From contig PASR01000008.1 in the NCBI GenBank assembly GCA_002713365.1, forward strand, positions 210,363-274,362: 64,000 bases of DNA, in the 5' to 3' direction. Under the pieces are notes generated by a model. It made no database searches and was not told the origin of the DNA. It worked only from the letters and a program-made list of their open reading frames with translations. A program made the position numbers and the translations under genes. Numbering within the stretch: position 1 is the stretch's first letter; every line of letters begins with the position of its first letter. Positions 27,789-37,047 of the stretch are shown here, in pieces. The stretch is from Rhodospirillaceae bacterium. Its GTDB lineage: Bacteria > Pseudomonadota > Alphaproteobacteria > UBA6615.

Positions 27789-28021
27789 AATTAAATAAAT
27801 AAAACCTTTATTATTATATATACAATGTGTCGCACAGTCGCAGATTTTAAATGTTTTAGATCATATAAATAGCAGTTTTATAAGTTGTCATGATAGATAA
27901 TAATGGACAGACTAATATATTATTAAGAAATCTAATAAAACCCTTGTCGTAAATCTGCCATAATCAGAAAATAAAATTATATTTAGCTTGTTTTCTGTGA
28001 CGTTTTAAAGAGGAATATCGT

Positions 28022-28717
28022 ATGGTGCAAACCATAGCGTTAGTTGACGACGATAAAAATATATTAACTTCATTATCTATGGCCTTAGAGGCTGAAGGTT
28101 TTATAGTAAATATTTATTCAGATGGCACTGAAGCTTTTTCTGGCCTATCAATTAAACCAGCAGACCTAGTCATACTTGATATAAAAATGCCACGAATGGA
28201 TGGCATGGAACTATTGAACCGACTAAGACAAAAATCAAATATTCCTATTATTTTTCTCACCTCAAAAGATGATGAAATTGATGAAGTTATAGGCCTACGC
28301 ATGGGAGCAGATGATTATATAACTAAGCCTTTCTCCCAGCGTCTGTTAATAGAAAGAGTTCGTGTTGTTCTAAGACGCAAAGAAAATAAAAATAATCCTG
28401 ACGAGAATTCTAGTGGAATTATGAAGCGTTCTGGTTTGGAGCTTGATCCTGCAAAACATCTTTGTAGATGGCACGAAAGGGAAGTCGTTTTAACAGTTAC
28501 AGAATTTCTTATAGTCAAAGCTCTTGCGCAAAGACCAGGTCATGTTAAAAGCCGTGACCAACTTATGGACACAGCGTATGGTGATAATATTTATGTAGAT
28601 GACCGAACCATAGATAGCCATATTAAACGATTAAGAAAAAAGTTTAAGAAAGTAGATAATAGTTTTGCTCAAATAGAAACACTTTATGGCATAGGTTATC
28701 GTTATAAAGAAGGTTAA
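28022..28717 (+). CDS. chvI: Response regulator ChvI (OmpR family)
   Basis: A 231 aa two-component regulator. The receiver domain has the acidic pocket in ALVDDDKN, the phosphorylatable aspartate in [13 protein letters not shown] near residue 58, and the lysine in [12 protein letters not shown]. The C-terminal OmpR-type winged helix ([26 protein letters not shown], then [16 protein letters not shown]) is characteristic of ChvI. In relatives, ChvI/ChvG controls envelope and exopolysaccharide genes in response to acid or wall stress. AAGAGGA precedes the ATG. chvG follows 121 bases later. Confidence 0.9.
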   Translation: MVQTIALVDDDKNILTSLSMALEAEGFIVNIYSDGTEAFSGLSIKPADLVILDIKMPRMDGMELLNRLRQKSNIPIIFLTSKDDEIDEVIGLRMGADDYITKPFSQRLLIERVRVVLRRKENKNNPDENSSGIMKRSGLELDPAKHLCRWHEREVVLTVTEFLIVKALAQRPGHVKSRDQLMDTAYGDNIYVDDRTIDSHIKRLRKKFKKVDNSFAQIETLYGIGYRYKEG

Positions 28718-28838
28718 TTTAGAGACACTAACTTTAATTCTCGGTAGAATTAATTATACTAACCACCCATACTAGATAAGATCGTGATAATAAAGAGACT
28801 AAAGCTAATCATTAAAGATTCTACGAGGGCTCTACTGC

Positions 28839-30509
28839 TTGATTGGGGTTAGTAATTTGGTGTTCCGTTATCTGCAATATATAATAACTTGGTGTAAACA
28901 AAGAAGAGCTTCTTCTTCCCTGACCAGACGCATTTTAGCAATCAACCTTTTGGTGTTAATAGTGCCTGTAGGCGGATTCTTTTTTCTTGAAAGCTATCAG
29001 AAAAGGCTGATTGAATCAGAGATTGAAAGCCTAAAAGTTCAAGCCGAAATATTTGCAGGAGCGGTCGGAGCTCTTGCCACAAAAACATCTCCAATACTAG
29101 GACATCAAATTATTCCTATTCGGGCTAACATAATGCTGCACCGGTTAACCAGCATTACTAATACAAGAGTTAGGTTATATGGATCTAACGGAACACTAAT
29201 GGCTGATACTCAGCTCTTCCCAATATCAAGAGGAGCAGTTCTTATAGATGAATTACCTCCACCTGATAGTGAGATAGGGCCCGGCCGCTGGTTTGTTAAT
29301 CAGATAAATAAATTTTTAAATTGGATTCCAGGACAAAATAAGCTGCCTCTTTATATTGAAGCCAACCCCTCCAATGCGGAAAACTTTAAGGAAGTTAAAG
29401 TTGCTTTATTTGGAGAGCAAGCCGCAGCAGTTAGACGACATGAACCAAATGGACTAATAATTTCAGTTGCATTGCCTGTTCAACATTACCGCCAAGTTAT
29501 TGGCGCGCTAATGGTGTCCAATAATGGACATAAAATCGAACAAGCAATGCGAGCAATTCGTTTAGACATACTAAAGGTTTTTACTATAGCCTTAATTATT
29601 ACCATACTCTTATCACTTTACCTGGCAGGGACTATTGCAAGGCCCATAAACCGACTGGCCGCAGCAGCTGAGAAAGTAAGGACAGGTCATGGACGACATG
29701 TTTATATACCTGATTTTACTTCAAGGCGTGATGAAATAGGAGAACTAAGCCGTGACTTAAGAGGTATGACTGAAGCCCTTTGGCAGCGTATGGATGCTAT
29801 TGAAAAATTTGCTGCAGATGTTTCACACGAAATTAAGAATCCACTTACTTCATTACGAAGTGCCGTCGAAACCGTCGCTCGCATTAGTGATATAGAAAAA
29901 CAAAAAAAACTGATGGCAATTATCTTAGACGACGTTCAACGTCTTGACCGTTTAATTAGTGATATATCTGATGCATCACGGCTGGACGCAGAGCTAAGCC
30001 GCGATGTACCAGCTCCCGTAAATCTTAGACAGCTTTTAGAAGCACTTACAGAGATTGAAAAAGACACAGCCCTAAACCTAAAGCTATCAATTTATTTATT
30101 TTTAGAAGAAGAAACTGACTTAATTGTTTCTGCTTCAGAAGGACGATTAGGCCAAGTGTTTTTAAATATTATTAATAATGCGATATCATTCAGTCCTCCA
30201 CACACGAAAATCATAATTCGTGCCGAACGGAGGATTAAGGAAAATGGGAGTTTTATAAGGGTAAGCATAGAGGATGAAGGCCCTGGAATTCCAGAAGATA
30301 AACTAGCATCCATTTTTGACCGATTTTATACAGACCGTTCTGTAAATGCAAAAAAAGATGACAGCATACTCTTAACTCACTCAGGTCTTGGTCTAAGTAT
30401 ATCGAAGCAAATAGTGGAAGCAGCCGATGGACATATATGGGCAGAAAATTGTTATAAAAATAATCTTATTTCAGGGGCTATATTTATTGTTGAATTGCCG
30501 GCTAATTAG
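28839..30509 (+). CDS. chvG: Sensor histidine kinase ChvG
   Basis: A membrane histidine kinase partner of ChvI (556 aa). It shows a first helix near residues 32-50 (ILAINLLVLIVPVGGFFFL), a periplasmic sensor region, a second helix near 245 (IALIITILLSLYLAG), a HAMP linker (ARPINRLAAAAEKV), the phospho-acceptor DVSHEIKNPLTSLRSA near residue 330, and ATPase boxes NIINNAISFSPP and DEGPGIPEDKL. The start is uncertain: TTG 28839 (GAGGG upstream), TTG 28857 or GTG 28860. The hprK and PTS genes that often follow chvG in alphaproteobacteria are absent. Confidence 0.88.
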   Translation: MIGVSNLVFRYLQYIITWCKQRRASSSLTRRILAINLLVLIVPVGGFFFLESYQKRLIESEIESLKVQAEIFAGAVGALATKTSPILGHQIIPIRANIMLHRLTSITNTRVRLYGSNGTLMADTQLFPISRGAVLIDELPPPDSEIGPGRWFVNQINKFLNWIPGQNKLPLYIEANPSNAENFKEVKVALFGEQAAAVRRHEPNGLIISVALPVQHYRQVIGALMVSNNGHKIEQAMRAIRLDILKVFTIALIITILLSLYLAGTIARPINRLAAAAEKVRTGHGRHVYIPDFTSRRDEIGELSRDLRGMTEALWQRMDAIEKFAADVSHEIKNPLTSLRSAVETVARISDIEKQKKLMAIILDDVQRLDRLISDISDASRLDAELSRDVPAPVNLRQLLEALTEIEKDTALNLKLSIYLFLEEETDLIVSASEGRLGQVFLNIINNAISFSPPHTKIIIRAERRIKENGSFIRVSIEDEGPGIPEDKLASIFDRFYTDRSVNAKKDDSILLTHSGLGLSISKQIVEAADGHIWAENCYKNNLISGAIFIVELPAN

Positions 30510-30677
30510 TTTAAATTCTTATTAGTCTTTATTCACTAATATTATCTTCTTCCAAAAAATAATTTTATTTTCTACAAAGTTATATAGATAACTGCTTCGC
30601 CATTTAGTGTAATAATATTTGCTAGCTAATATAGGGTTTTATATAATTGTAAAATATCTAAAATAGAGGGTTTTGTT

Positions 30678-31577
30678 ATGGGAATATCGAGAGTTGAATC
30701 TTTAATTTATGGTGTTACAGATATAGATTCTGGGATCCGGTATTTTGAAAATTGGGGCCTAGAAAATGTAGAGAAAGGTGCAAGCGGCGCAATATTCAAA
30801 ACGCCCACTAATCAAACCATTCATATAAAATCAAAAGACAATCCATCTTTACCATCAGCCCCAGATGACGAAAACTCAACTGTACGCCAGACAATATGGG
30901 GTGTTGAAACAGCTGCAGATCTAGAAAAAATTGGGGCAGAGATGTCGATTGACCGAGAAGTCAAATTAAACCCTGATAATTCTATACAAGTAACAGATGA
31001 ATGCGGGTTTTCCCTGGGTTTTTGTATTGGTAAAGTCAAAGAGTTAAAGGCCTTACCTTCTCGCGTTAACTTGAATGAAAACTCTGAAAGGCTTAATGCA
31101 GTTGTTGAATCATTGCCGCAGGCTAAACCTTTAAGGCTCGGGCATGTGGTCTATTATGTTCCTATAGAAAAAGCCGACAAAGCTGTTTCTTTTTATATCG
31201 ACCGATTAGGGTTTCGTCTATCCGATCGAACTTTAGGACGCGGAGATTTTATGCGCTGCCCAGGATCAAGGGATCATCACAACTTGTTTTTACTAAGACG
31301 TAAAGATAAAGCTGCATTCAATCATGCAGCATTTGAAGTACAAAATTTTGATGAAATTATGATGGGAGGCGTATTTATGAAAAATAATGGATGGCAGCCC
31401 GAGACTACTCCAGGGCGTCATGTTCTTGGATCAAATCTTTACTGGTATTTTCGTAATCCGTGTGGCGGCAACACAGAATATTTTGCAGACATGGACTGTA
31501 TGGATGATGATTGGGAACCACGTATTTGGGATAAAAACCCAGGATTTTCGCTTTGGTCAATAAGCGATCCGGATTAA
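30678..31577 (+). CDS. VOC-family protein, extradiol-dioxygenase-like
   Basis: A 299 aa protein with two vicinal-oxygen-chelate modules. The C-terminal one keeps a complete 2-His-1-Glu iron site: LGHVVYYV near residue 155, FNHAAFEV near 214 and GNTEYFAD near 264. That is the arrangement of ring-cleaving extradiol dioxygenases. The N-terminal module is degenerate, as in BphC-type enzymes. It is first in a group of catabolic genes that reads on to 34650, though a 225-base gap follows. The substrate is unknown; a catechol-like compound is the natural guess. It could instead be a glyoxalase-like isomerase. Confidence 0.78.
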   Translation: MGISRVESLIYGVTDIDSGIRYFENWGLENVEKGASGAIFKTPTNQTIHIKSKDNPSLPSAPDDENSTVRQTIWGVETAADLEKIGAEMSIDREVKLNPDNSIQVTDECGFSLGFCIGKVKELKALPSRVNLNENSERLNAVVESLPQAKPLRLGHVVYYVPIEKADKAVSFYIDRLGFRLSDRTLGRGDFMRCPGSRDHHNLFLLRRKDKAAFNHAAFEVQNFDEIMMGGVFMKNNGWQPETTPGRHVLGSNLYWYFRNPCGGNTEYFADMDCMDDDWEPRIWDKNPGFSLWSISDPD

Positions 31578-31802
31578 AAGTTATTGTTGAATCATTAATA
31601 AAATTTAACCATTAGATTGAATCGTAAGTTTTAATTAAGCAAAAAGAAGGTATATATAAAGCCATTCTGGAAAATATTTGAGAAACATAACTAACTTTTA
31701 TTAAACCTTTATTATTATTTTCTAAAATGTGAGTTATACATTTAGTAAATAATTTCATTATATAGTAATTGTTAGGGCGCGTTATAAAAAAAGGACAAAA
31801 TT

Positions 31803-32855
31803 ATGAAGCAAATAAATGTTGGAGTAATAGGGACTGGTTGGACTGGAGGAATCCGGGCTAATGCTTGTGCACGAAGTCCATTGATTGATGAACTCCACAT
31901 AGCTGAGATTAACCCAGAACGCCTTGCAGAAGTTAAAGATGAGACAAACCCTGTTTTTTCTACAACAGATTGGGAAGTCCTTTTAAAAAAGGATGAAGTC
32001 GATACAATAATTATTTCTGCTACTCCAGAGTCAACGCACTATCCAATGATAAAAGCAGCCTTGGAAGCTGGAAAACATGTTTTTGTAGAAAAACCCATTT
32101 CAACCACAATAGCCGAAGCAGATGAAGTGATAGCATTGGCTGCGGAAAAGAATCTAAAATTTACCGTTGGTTATTCACAGAGGTTTGAGCCCAAACATGC
32201 CTATATAAACAAAGCATTAAAAGAAGGGTTGGTAGGTGATCCAGTAACCTGTCTAGTTAGTCGTAATGTAACACGCGAGTTGGGGAACAAAATAACTGGT
32301 CGTTCTAAACTGTCACCAGCAGCCATGGAAGCAACACATGATCTCGATTTTCTCTTATGGTGCCTTCAACCCCGCAAGCCTATTCGTGTTTACTCACAAA
32401 CATCAGGAAAGCTATTCAGACGAAATAGCGAAACACCTGACCATCAATGGATTATGGTGACCATGGATGACGGTACAACCATTACAGTTGGTGCCGGATG
32501 GATTTTACCTATTGGTTATCCAAATTATTCTCAGTGTTGGATAGAGGTCGTTGGAACTGATGGGGCGCTAACGATAGATGACACGCATAAGGAGGTTCAA
32601 TTCAATACTACTGATCATGGAATACGTTATCCAATGTCATCTATGCCTGGAGAACCTGTCGACCACGTGTTCGCCGGGCCGATGGCAGCTGAAACAATCC
32701 ATTTTGTCGAAGCTGTAGTCTATGACCGACCTGTGATGGTAAAACCGGACGAAGCTAGGCTAGTTATGGATGTATATACTGCAGCAGATTTATCAGACGA
32801 ACTTGGTGAACCGGTAACTCTGCCGCGAAACGACCCTACATTGATAACAGAATAA
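31803..32855 (+). CDS. Gfo/Idh/MocA family oxidoreductase 1
   Basis: A 350 aa NAD(P)-dependent dehydrogenase. The Rossmann motif is GVIGTGWTGG near residue 7, and the family lysine is in FVEKPIS near residue 97, followed by the expected C-terminal alpha/beta domain (GDPVTCLVSRNVTRE...). Members act on sugars, inositols, bile pigments or aromatic semialdehydes (LigC), so the substrate is open. GGAC-like sequence precedes the ATG. It is similar in class, not closely similar in sequence, to the gene at 35640-36767. Confidence 0.85.
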   Translation: MKQINVGVIGTGWTGGIRANACARSPLIDELHIAEINPERLAEVKDETNPVFSTTDWEVLLKKDEVDTIIISATPESTHYPMIKAALEAGKHVFVEKPISTTIAEADEVIALAAEKNLKFTVGYSQRFEPKHAYINKALKEGLVGDPVTCLVSRNVTRELGNKITGRSKLSPAAMEATHDLDFLLWCLQPRKPIRVYSQTSGKLFRRNSETPDHQWIMVTMDDGTTITVGAGWILPIGYPNYSQCWIEVVGTDGALTIDDTHKEVQFNTTDHGIRYPMSSMPGEPVDHVFAGPMAAETIHFVEAVVYDRPVMVKPDEARLVMDVYTAADLSDELGEPVTLPRNDPTLITE

Positions 32856-32981
32856 ATTATAAAATATTATTAGATTACATCAGACAATACTAGGGTAACT
32901 TCAGCTACGTTAATACTAAAAATAATTTCCCAATAAATTTATTAATATTATCTGAAACTTTGGACATTATGGGAAAACAAA

Positions 32982-33737
32982 ATGGATCAAGCAGTTTGGG
33001 CAATCTGGTATGACCTCCAAGATCAGACACAGTCAGAATATACAGATTGGTTACATAAAGAATATTTGCCTATCCTACAATCACGTCCTGGTTTCACTTG
33101 GGCGGCTCATTACCAAAGCCAGGGTGGTGGAGCGGATATGGAAAAAGTCAGAAACACTTTTCCAAAGTCACATGGAATGGAAGGCTTAGGAAAGGGAACG
33201 CAGTTTCTAATGTTAGTTGGCGCCACAGAACCATGGGTTTTACTGGATCCCAGCGTAATACATGAAGAACGCGCAATTACCGGAAAAGTGAAAGAAATGC
33301 TTAATATGCGTCAAAATACCCGGTCATGTATATTTTCAGTTTTTGCTCGGGTTAATGGTCCAGAAATGAATAAGAGACCTCTAGGAACGACCCCGGCCCC
33401 TGCAATACAGATGGGTAGCTTCCGTATAAATGAGTTGGAAAATGAGTATGATGTCGGCGCATGGTACGCTCAACAAAGACTTCCAGCCATGGCCAAAATG
33501 CCAGGGTGTATTGGGGCCAGGGTCATGTTATCAATAGCTGGATGGGCAAAGTACTCAGTTTTGTACGAATTTACTTCATTAGAAACTCGTCTTAAATATT
33601 TCGAAAAGCCACTTGAATCCTTAATGCTAGATGAGCAGGAATGGTCAGGTAAGATCGTCCGTTCAACAATGCATACTCCTGGTTCACCAACCATAGCTAG
33701 AAGAATATGGCCAGCAGTGCCAGTTGAAGATGAGTAA
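32982..33737 (+). CDS. EthD-like dimeric alpha-beta barrel protein, two-domain
   Basis: A 251 aa soluble protein I can place only loosely. Two repeats of a ferredoxin-like half-barrel are suggested: residues 1-80 (WAIWYDLQDQTQSEYTDWLHKEYLP, SRPGFTWAAHYQS) and residues 140-215 (YDVGAWYAQQRLPAMAKMPGCIGARVML). The pattern W(Y/H)xxxHLP followed by a PG turn is that of EthD/monooxygenase-like dimeric barrels, which bind or isomerise small organics. Its 3' end overlaps the next gene by eight bases (ATGAGTAA), so the pair is translationally coupled. No signal peptide. Confidence 0.6.
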   Translation: MDQAVWAIWYDLQDQTQSEYTDWLHKEYLPILQSRPGFTWAAHYQSQGGGADMEKVRNTFPKSHGMEGLGKGTQFLMLVGATEPWVLLDPSVIHEERAITGKVKEMLNMRQNTRSCIFSVFARVNGPEMNKRPLGTTPAPAIQMGSFRINELENEYDVGAWYAQQRLPAMAKMPGCIGARVMLSIAGWAKYSVLYEFTSLETRLKYFEKPLESLMLDEQEWSGKIVRSTMHTPGSPTIARRIWPAVPVEDE

Positions 33738-34650
33738 AATAGACTTACACTTCGGAGGCTACCAGGGCCCATACTCGGTACATAGCCGCGCTATATCTGT
33801 ATTCAGAGAAACATTAGATTTTTCGCTAGGAAAAGATTTAGATTTTACCCAGTCTCTTAACATAATGGATATGGGAAGGCCCGCTTCAGATTTAATTAAT
33901 ATGGTATCTTCTGGCGAACTCACATTTTGCTATTTTTCTTCAAGTTATTTAGCTGATACAGTTAAAGAATTTCAACTACTAGACCTGCCATTTATGATTC
34001 AAGACCGTGAACAGGCTTACGCCATGATTGACGGCCCTTTAGGGCATTTTCTTGAAGAAAAAATTGATGAGGCTTGTGATTTTAGAATTGTCTCATGGTG
34101 GGATAATGGGTTTCGTCACTTTTCTAATAAAGTACGTCCTATTCGAAACCCAGCTGACTGCGATGGCCTTATTATTAGAAGCTTACGCAGCGATATATAT
34201 AAAAAAACATACTCTAGCCTTGGTTTTAAACCAGTATATTTAGATGTAAGCAAATTAAAAAGTGCAGTGGTATCGGGAAAGGTCGATGCCCAAGAGAATG
34301 CATTAACTAATATATTTAATTTTGGAATTAATAATCATCATCGCTGGATTACCCTATCACAGCATTTTTTTGGACTAGCAGTAGTATTATGCCACAAAAA
34401 AACGTATGACAGTTGGCCTGTAGAAGTTAGAGAAATCGTTAATGCCTCAATTAAAAAAGCTACTGATGCTCAACGCAAACTTGCCGCCGCAGAGGAAAAA
34501 GAGGTTTTAGAAAGATTTGATCTATCAAACAACGAAATTATTACATTAGGTGATGCTGAACGACTAGAATTTGCCTCAACTGTAAAACCAGTTATTGATA
34601 ATACAGTAAGCGGTTTTCGAAATAAACTTTTTGATTTTATTTCTGTTTAA
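33730..34650 (+). CDS. TRAP-type (DctP) solute-binding protein without a signal peptide
   Basis: A 306 aa protein with DctP family features: LTFCYFSSSYLA, LDLPFMIQDREQAYAMIDG, WWDNGFRHFSNKVRPIRNPADCDGL and the ligand-binding VDAQENALTNIFNFG. It begins directly with MSKIDLHFGGYQG, which corresponds to the first strand of a mature binding protein. There is no charged-hydrophobic leader in frame upstream, since the frame there runs into the previous gene. The track start (TTG 33724) differs by two codons. No TRAP permease genes are near. It therefore seems to be cytoplasmic, perhaps a binding or sensing partner for the coupled EthD-like protein. Confidence 0.75.
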   Translation: MSKIDLHFGGYQGPYSVHSRAISVFRETLDFSLGKDLDFTQSLNIMDMGRPASDLINMVSSGELTFCYFSSSYLADTVKEFQLLDLPFMIQDREQAYAMIDGPLGHFLEEKIDEACDFRIVSWWDNGFRHFSNKVRPIRNPADCDGLIIRSLRSDIYKKTYSSLGFKPVYLDVSKLKSAVVSGKVDAQENALTNIFNFGINNHHRWITLSQHFFGLAVVLCHKKTYDSWPVEVREIVNASIKKATDAQRKLAAAEEKEVLERFDLSNNEIITLGDAERLEFASTVKPVIDNTVSGFRNKLFDFISV

Positions 34651-34677
34651 AATATTTAAGTCGATCAATAAATACTG

Positions 34678-35565
34678 TTAATTAGAATTTCGTATTTTAT
34701 CAAATTCTGGATATAATAAACTATAGTCTTTTTCCGCCATGCCATTATCAATAGCCCGATTAAGAAACTGCAGCGTTTCTTTAGCGTAGCGTGCATCAAT
34801 ATTCATTGATTCTGCCATTTTTACCGCCATGCCTAGGTCTTTATTCAAGTTATAGACTCGCGATCGAGCATCCCATTTTTCAGAAAGTATATGTTTAGGA
34901 AACCTAAATTCACTAGAATAGCTACGTGCATTAGAGTTATTAAAAACCTCAACCATATCTGCCAAAGATATACCTGCTGCCTCAGCCATTATACCAGCTT
35001 CACAATTGGTAAGAAAAATTGTGTGAACAACCATGTTATGTATTAATTTCATAGCATGACCCGCTCCGCTCTCACCAAGATAAAATATACTTTTAGCTAT
35101 AGCATTTAGCATCGGTCTTGAGCTTTCATACACGTTCTTATCACCACCAATCATTAAGGTAAGTGAGCCTGAATCAGCTCCTGTCGCACCGCCGCTCATA
35201 GCTGCATCTAGATATTTCACACCGTGTTTATCCGCTAATTCAACTACTCTTTTCGTGTCCTCTGGAAACGATGTTGTTAAATCAAAAACTACTGTACCTT
35301 CTGCTGCTTGCGCCAAAACACCCTGCTCTCCCTCCAATGTTTCTTCTATTTCTCGTGTTGCTGGCACAACATAAAATAATGTGGCCCCTTGAGCGGCCAT
35401 CTCACCTGGAGATAAAACATACGTATTTTCAATATTTCTAAATTTCATAATTGCTTCTTTAGAAACATCCCACACACCTGTTTCATAGCCAGCAGCTGCC
35501 AAATTTCTAGCAACACCACCTCCCATATTTCCAAGCCCAATAACCCCTGCTTTCAAACTAGTCAT
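34678..35565 (-). CDS. NAD(P)-dependent 3-hydroxyisobutyrate dehydrogenase-like oxidoreductase
   Basis: A 295 aa beta-hydroxyacid dehydrogenase. The N-terminal Rossmann motif is GVIGLGNMGGGVARNL, substrate loop LDAAMSGG lies near residue 120, and the catalytic lysine is in GHAMKLIHNMV near residue 172. The family oxidises 3-hydroxyisobutyrate, tartronate semialdehyde, 6-phosphogluconate and related acids; which one here is unknown. It converges with the leaderless binding protein gene (27-base gap) and lies 74 bases downstream of Gfo/Idh/MocA 2 on the same strand, so those two may form an operon. Confidence 0.85.
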   Translation of the reverse strand: MTSLKAGVIGLGNMGGGVARNLAAAGYETGVWDVSKEAIMKFRNIENTYVLSPGEMAAQGATLFYVVPATREIEETLEGEQGVLAQAAEGTVVFDLTTSFPEDTKRVVELADKHGVKYLDAAMSGGATGADSGSLTLMIGGDKNVYESSRPMLNAIAKSIFYLGESGAGHAMKLIHNMVVHTIFLTNCEAGIMAEAAGISLADMVEVFNNSNARSYSSEFRFPKHILSEKWDARSRVYNLNKDLGMAVKMAESMNIDARYAKETLQFLNRAIDNGMAEKDYSLLYPEFDKIRNSN

Positions 35566-35639
35566 TATAAGTACTCCAAATTTATTCGGCTGTTTTTGCG
35601 GTAAATATTAATATTGTATTTAAGCAAACTTATGTAGGA

Positions 35640-36767
35640 TTATAGTTGTTGATAATACTCGTCGAGATTAAGGGGTAGTTTTAGTTCTTCACATCTAGCT
35701 GAAGATAGATCCATAGCCATTGTCAGAAGAAGGTTTTTATGGCCTTCAGCAGCTGTCGCATGCGGTGTTTTCATACCTGTGTAAAGGCGTTGATACCATG
35801 AGTTAGTTTCTTCTCTCATGGGCCCCCAAAACTGGCCGTCAAAAATGTCACCAGCCGGATAGCTTGTAAGAAAGTCTACATGACGTTGATATTCTGGAGT
35901 AAAACCATCTGGAACATATCCTCCGCCCTGTGGGACTTCAGTAGCAAGTACAAGGTCCCTATGAGTATCTTCAATGTCTATAACACCTTTATTACCAATT
36001 ATACCAATTTCCAAGCCATAAACAGCTCCAGGCCACACAACAGGTGCTGCCCAACTTATATTCATAGAAAACATGGTATCGTCATCCATCATAAATACAC
36101 CAAAGGTTGAGTCCTTTGTTCCATATTGAGAAAGAGCTAAATCATTAGAGCGGGCATAAATAGAAACTGGCTTTTTACCCTCCATCAACCACATAGACAT
36201 ATCTAATGCATGAGTACCTGAAACAACCATAGGGGTTAAATTTTCACGTTGGTTGGTTCTTTGCACCGTGGCAATAGGTACCATCCGATTCATTATTGCA
36301 CGCGTTACTACTCCTGTAACCTGGCCTATTTGACCCGTATTTAGTCGCTCTTTAACTGCTAGGAACCTTCTGCGAAAGCGATTAGTATAACCAACGACAG
36401 CATCCACACCAGCTGCTTCTATGGCATCTAGAACCCTCTGCGACTCTCTAACGTCTGTAGCTAATGGCTTTTCAATAAATAAGCTATGACCTTGGTCCAC
36501 GGCGGCAAGTGTTGGAAGCACATGATGGTTTTCATCTGTAGAAATAATAACTGCGTTTACTTCCGGTCTTTTTAGTAATGTTTCATAACTGGTAGTAAAG
36601 AAATCAGCTTTTGTATCTTGTGCAAGTTGCTTTCCTAGATCTTCTTTTATATCACACAGGCCTAACCAACCAATACCCGGGTAATCACGCGCAATTTCAG
36701 CACGTATTCTTCCTATTGTACCGCAACCTATTATTGCTAGTCCTATTTCTTTACGTTCGCCGATCAT
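35640..36767 (-). CDS. Gfo/Idh/MocA family oxidoreductase 2 (inositol dehydrogenase-like)
   Basis: A 375 aa NAD(P)-dependent dehydrogenase. The Rossmann motif is AIIGCGTIGRIRAEIA near residue 12, and the catalytic lysine motif FIEKPLATD lies near residue 103. The histidine in GTHALDMSMWLMEG near residue 190 matches the inositol/sugar dehydrogenase branch (usually HDID). It reads divergently from the amidohydrolase at 37048 across a 280-base gap with an operator-like dyad. Likely substrate is a polyol or sugar acid, but this is not certain. Confidence 0.85.
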   Translation of the reverse strand: MIGERKEIGLAIIGCGTIGRIRAEIARDYPGIGWLGLCDIKEDLGKQLAQDTKADFFTTSYETLLKRPEVNAVIISTDENHHVLPTLAAVDQGHSLFIEKPLATDVRESQRVLDAIEAAGVDAVVGYTNRFRRRFLAVKERLNTGQIGQVTGVVTRAIMNRMVPIATVQRTNQRENLTPMVVSGTHALDMSMWLMEGKKPVSIYARSNDLALSQYGTKDSTFGVFMMDDDTMFSMNISWAAPVVWPGAVYGLEIGIIGNKGVIDIEDTHRDLVLATEVPQGGGYVPDGFTPEYQRHVDFLTSYPAGDIFDGQFWGPMREETNSWYQRLYTGMKTPHATAAEGHKNLLLTMAMDLSSARCEELKLPLNLDEYYQQL

Positions 36768-36914
36768 AGTTTTTAATGCTCCATAAGCTCATGTTGTTAC
36801 ATATCTACTAGCAATAAGTTTTTAATTTTTTACAAGTGACCAGATCGTACCGATTCTTGTATAAAGCATCAAGGAAGACGATAGTTATTGTTTATTAAAA
36901 TAATAAGATGAGGT

Positions 36915-36933
36915 AAATACAAAGAGTTTGTAT
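36915..36933. promoter_or_regulatory. Operator-like dyad between divergent catabolic genes
   Basis: AATACAAA-GAG-TTTGTATT is a perfect 8-base inverted repeat with a three-base centre, lying in the 280-base gap between Gfo/Idh/MocA 2 and the amidohydrolase. Size and place suit a dimeric repressor site, though no regulator gene is adjacent. Nothing else was recognised in this gap apart from an AGAAGGAG ribosome site before 37048. Confidence 0.45.
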
Positions 36934-37047
36934 TCCTACTGTAGAAATTTAGCTGGGAGGGTTCTAAGGTTATAGTGACTGCCCGATAAATTCAAAACAA
37001 CTAAACCTCTTTTTTAATTGGGTTTAAAATCTTAGAAGGAGCGTAAG

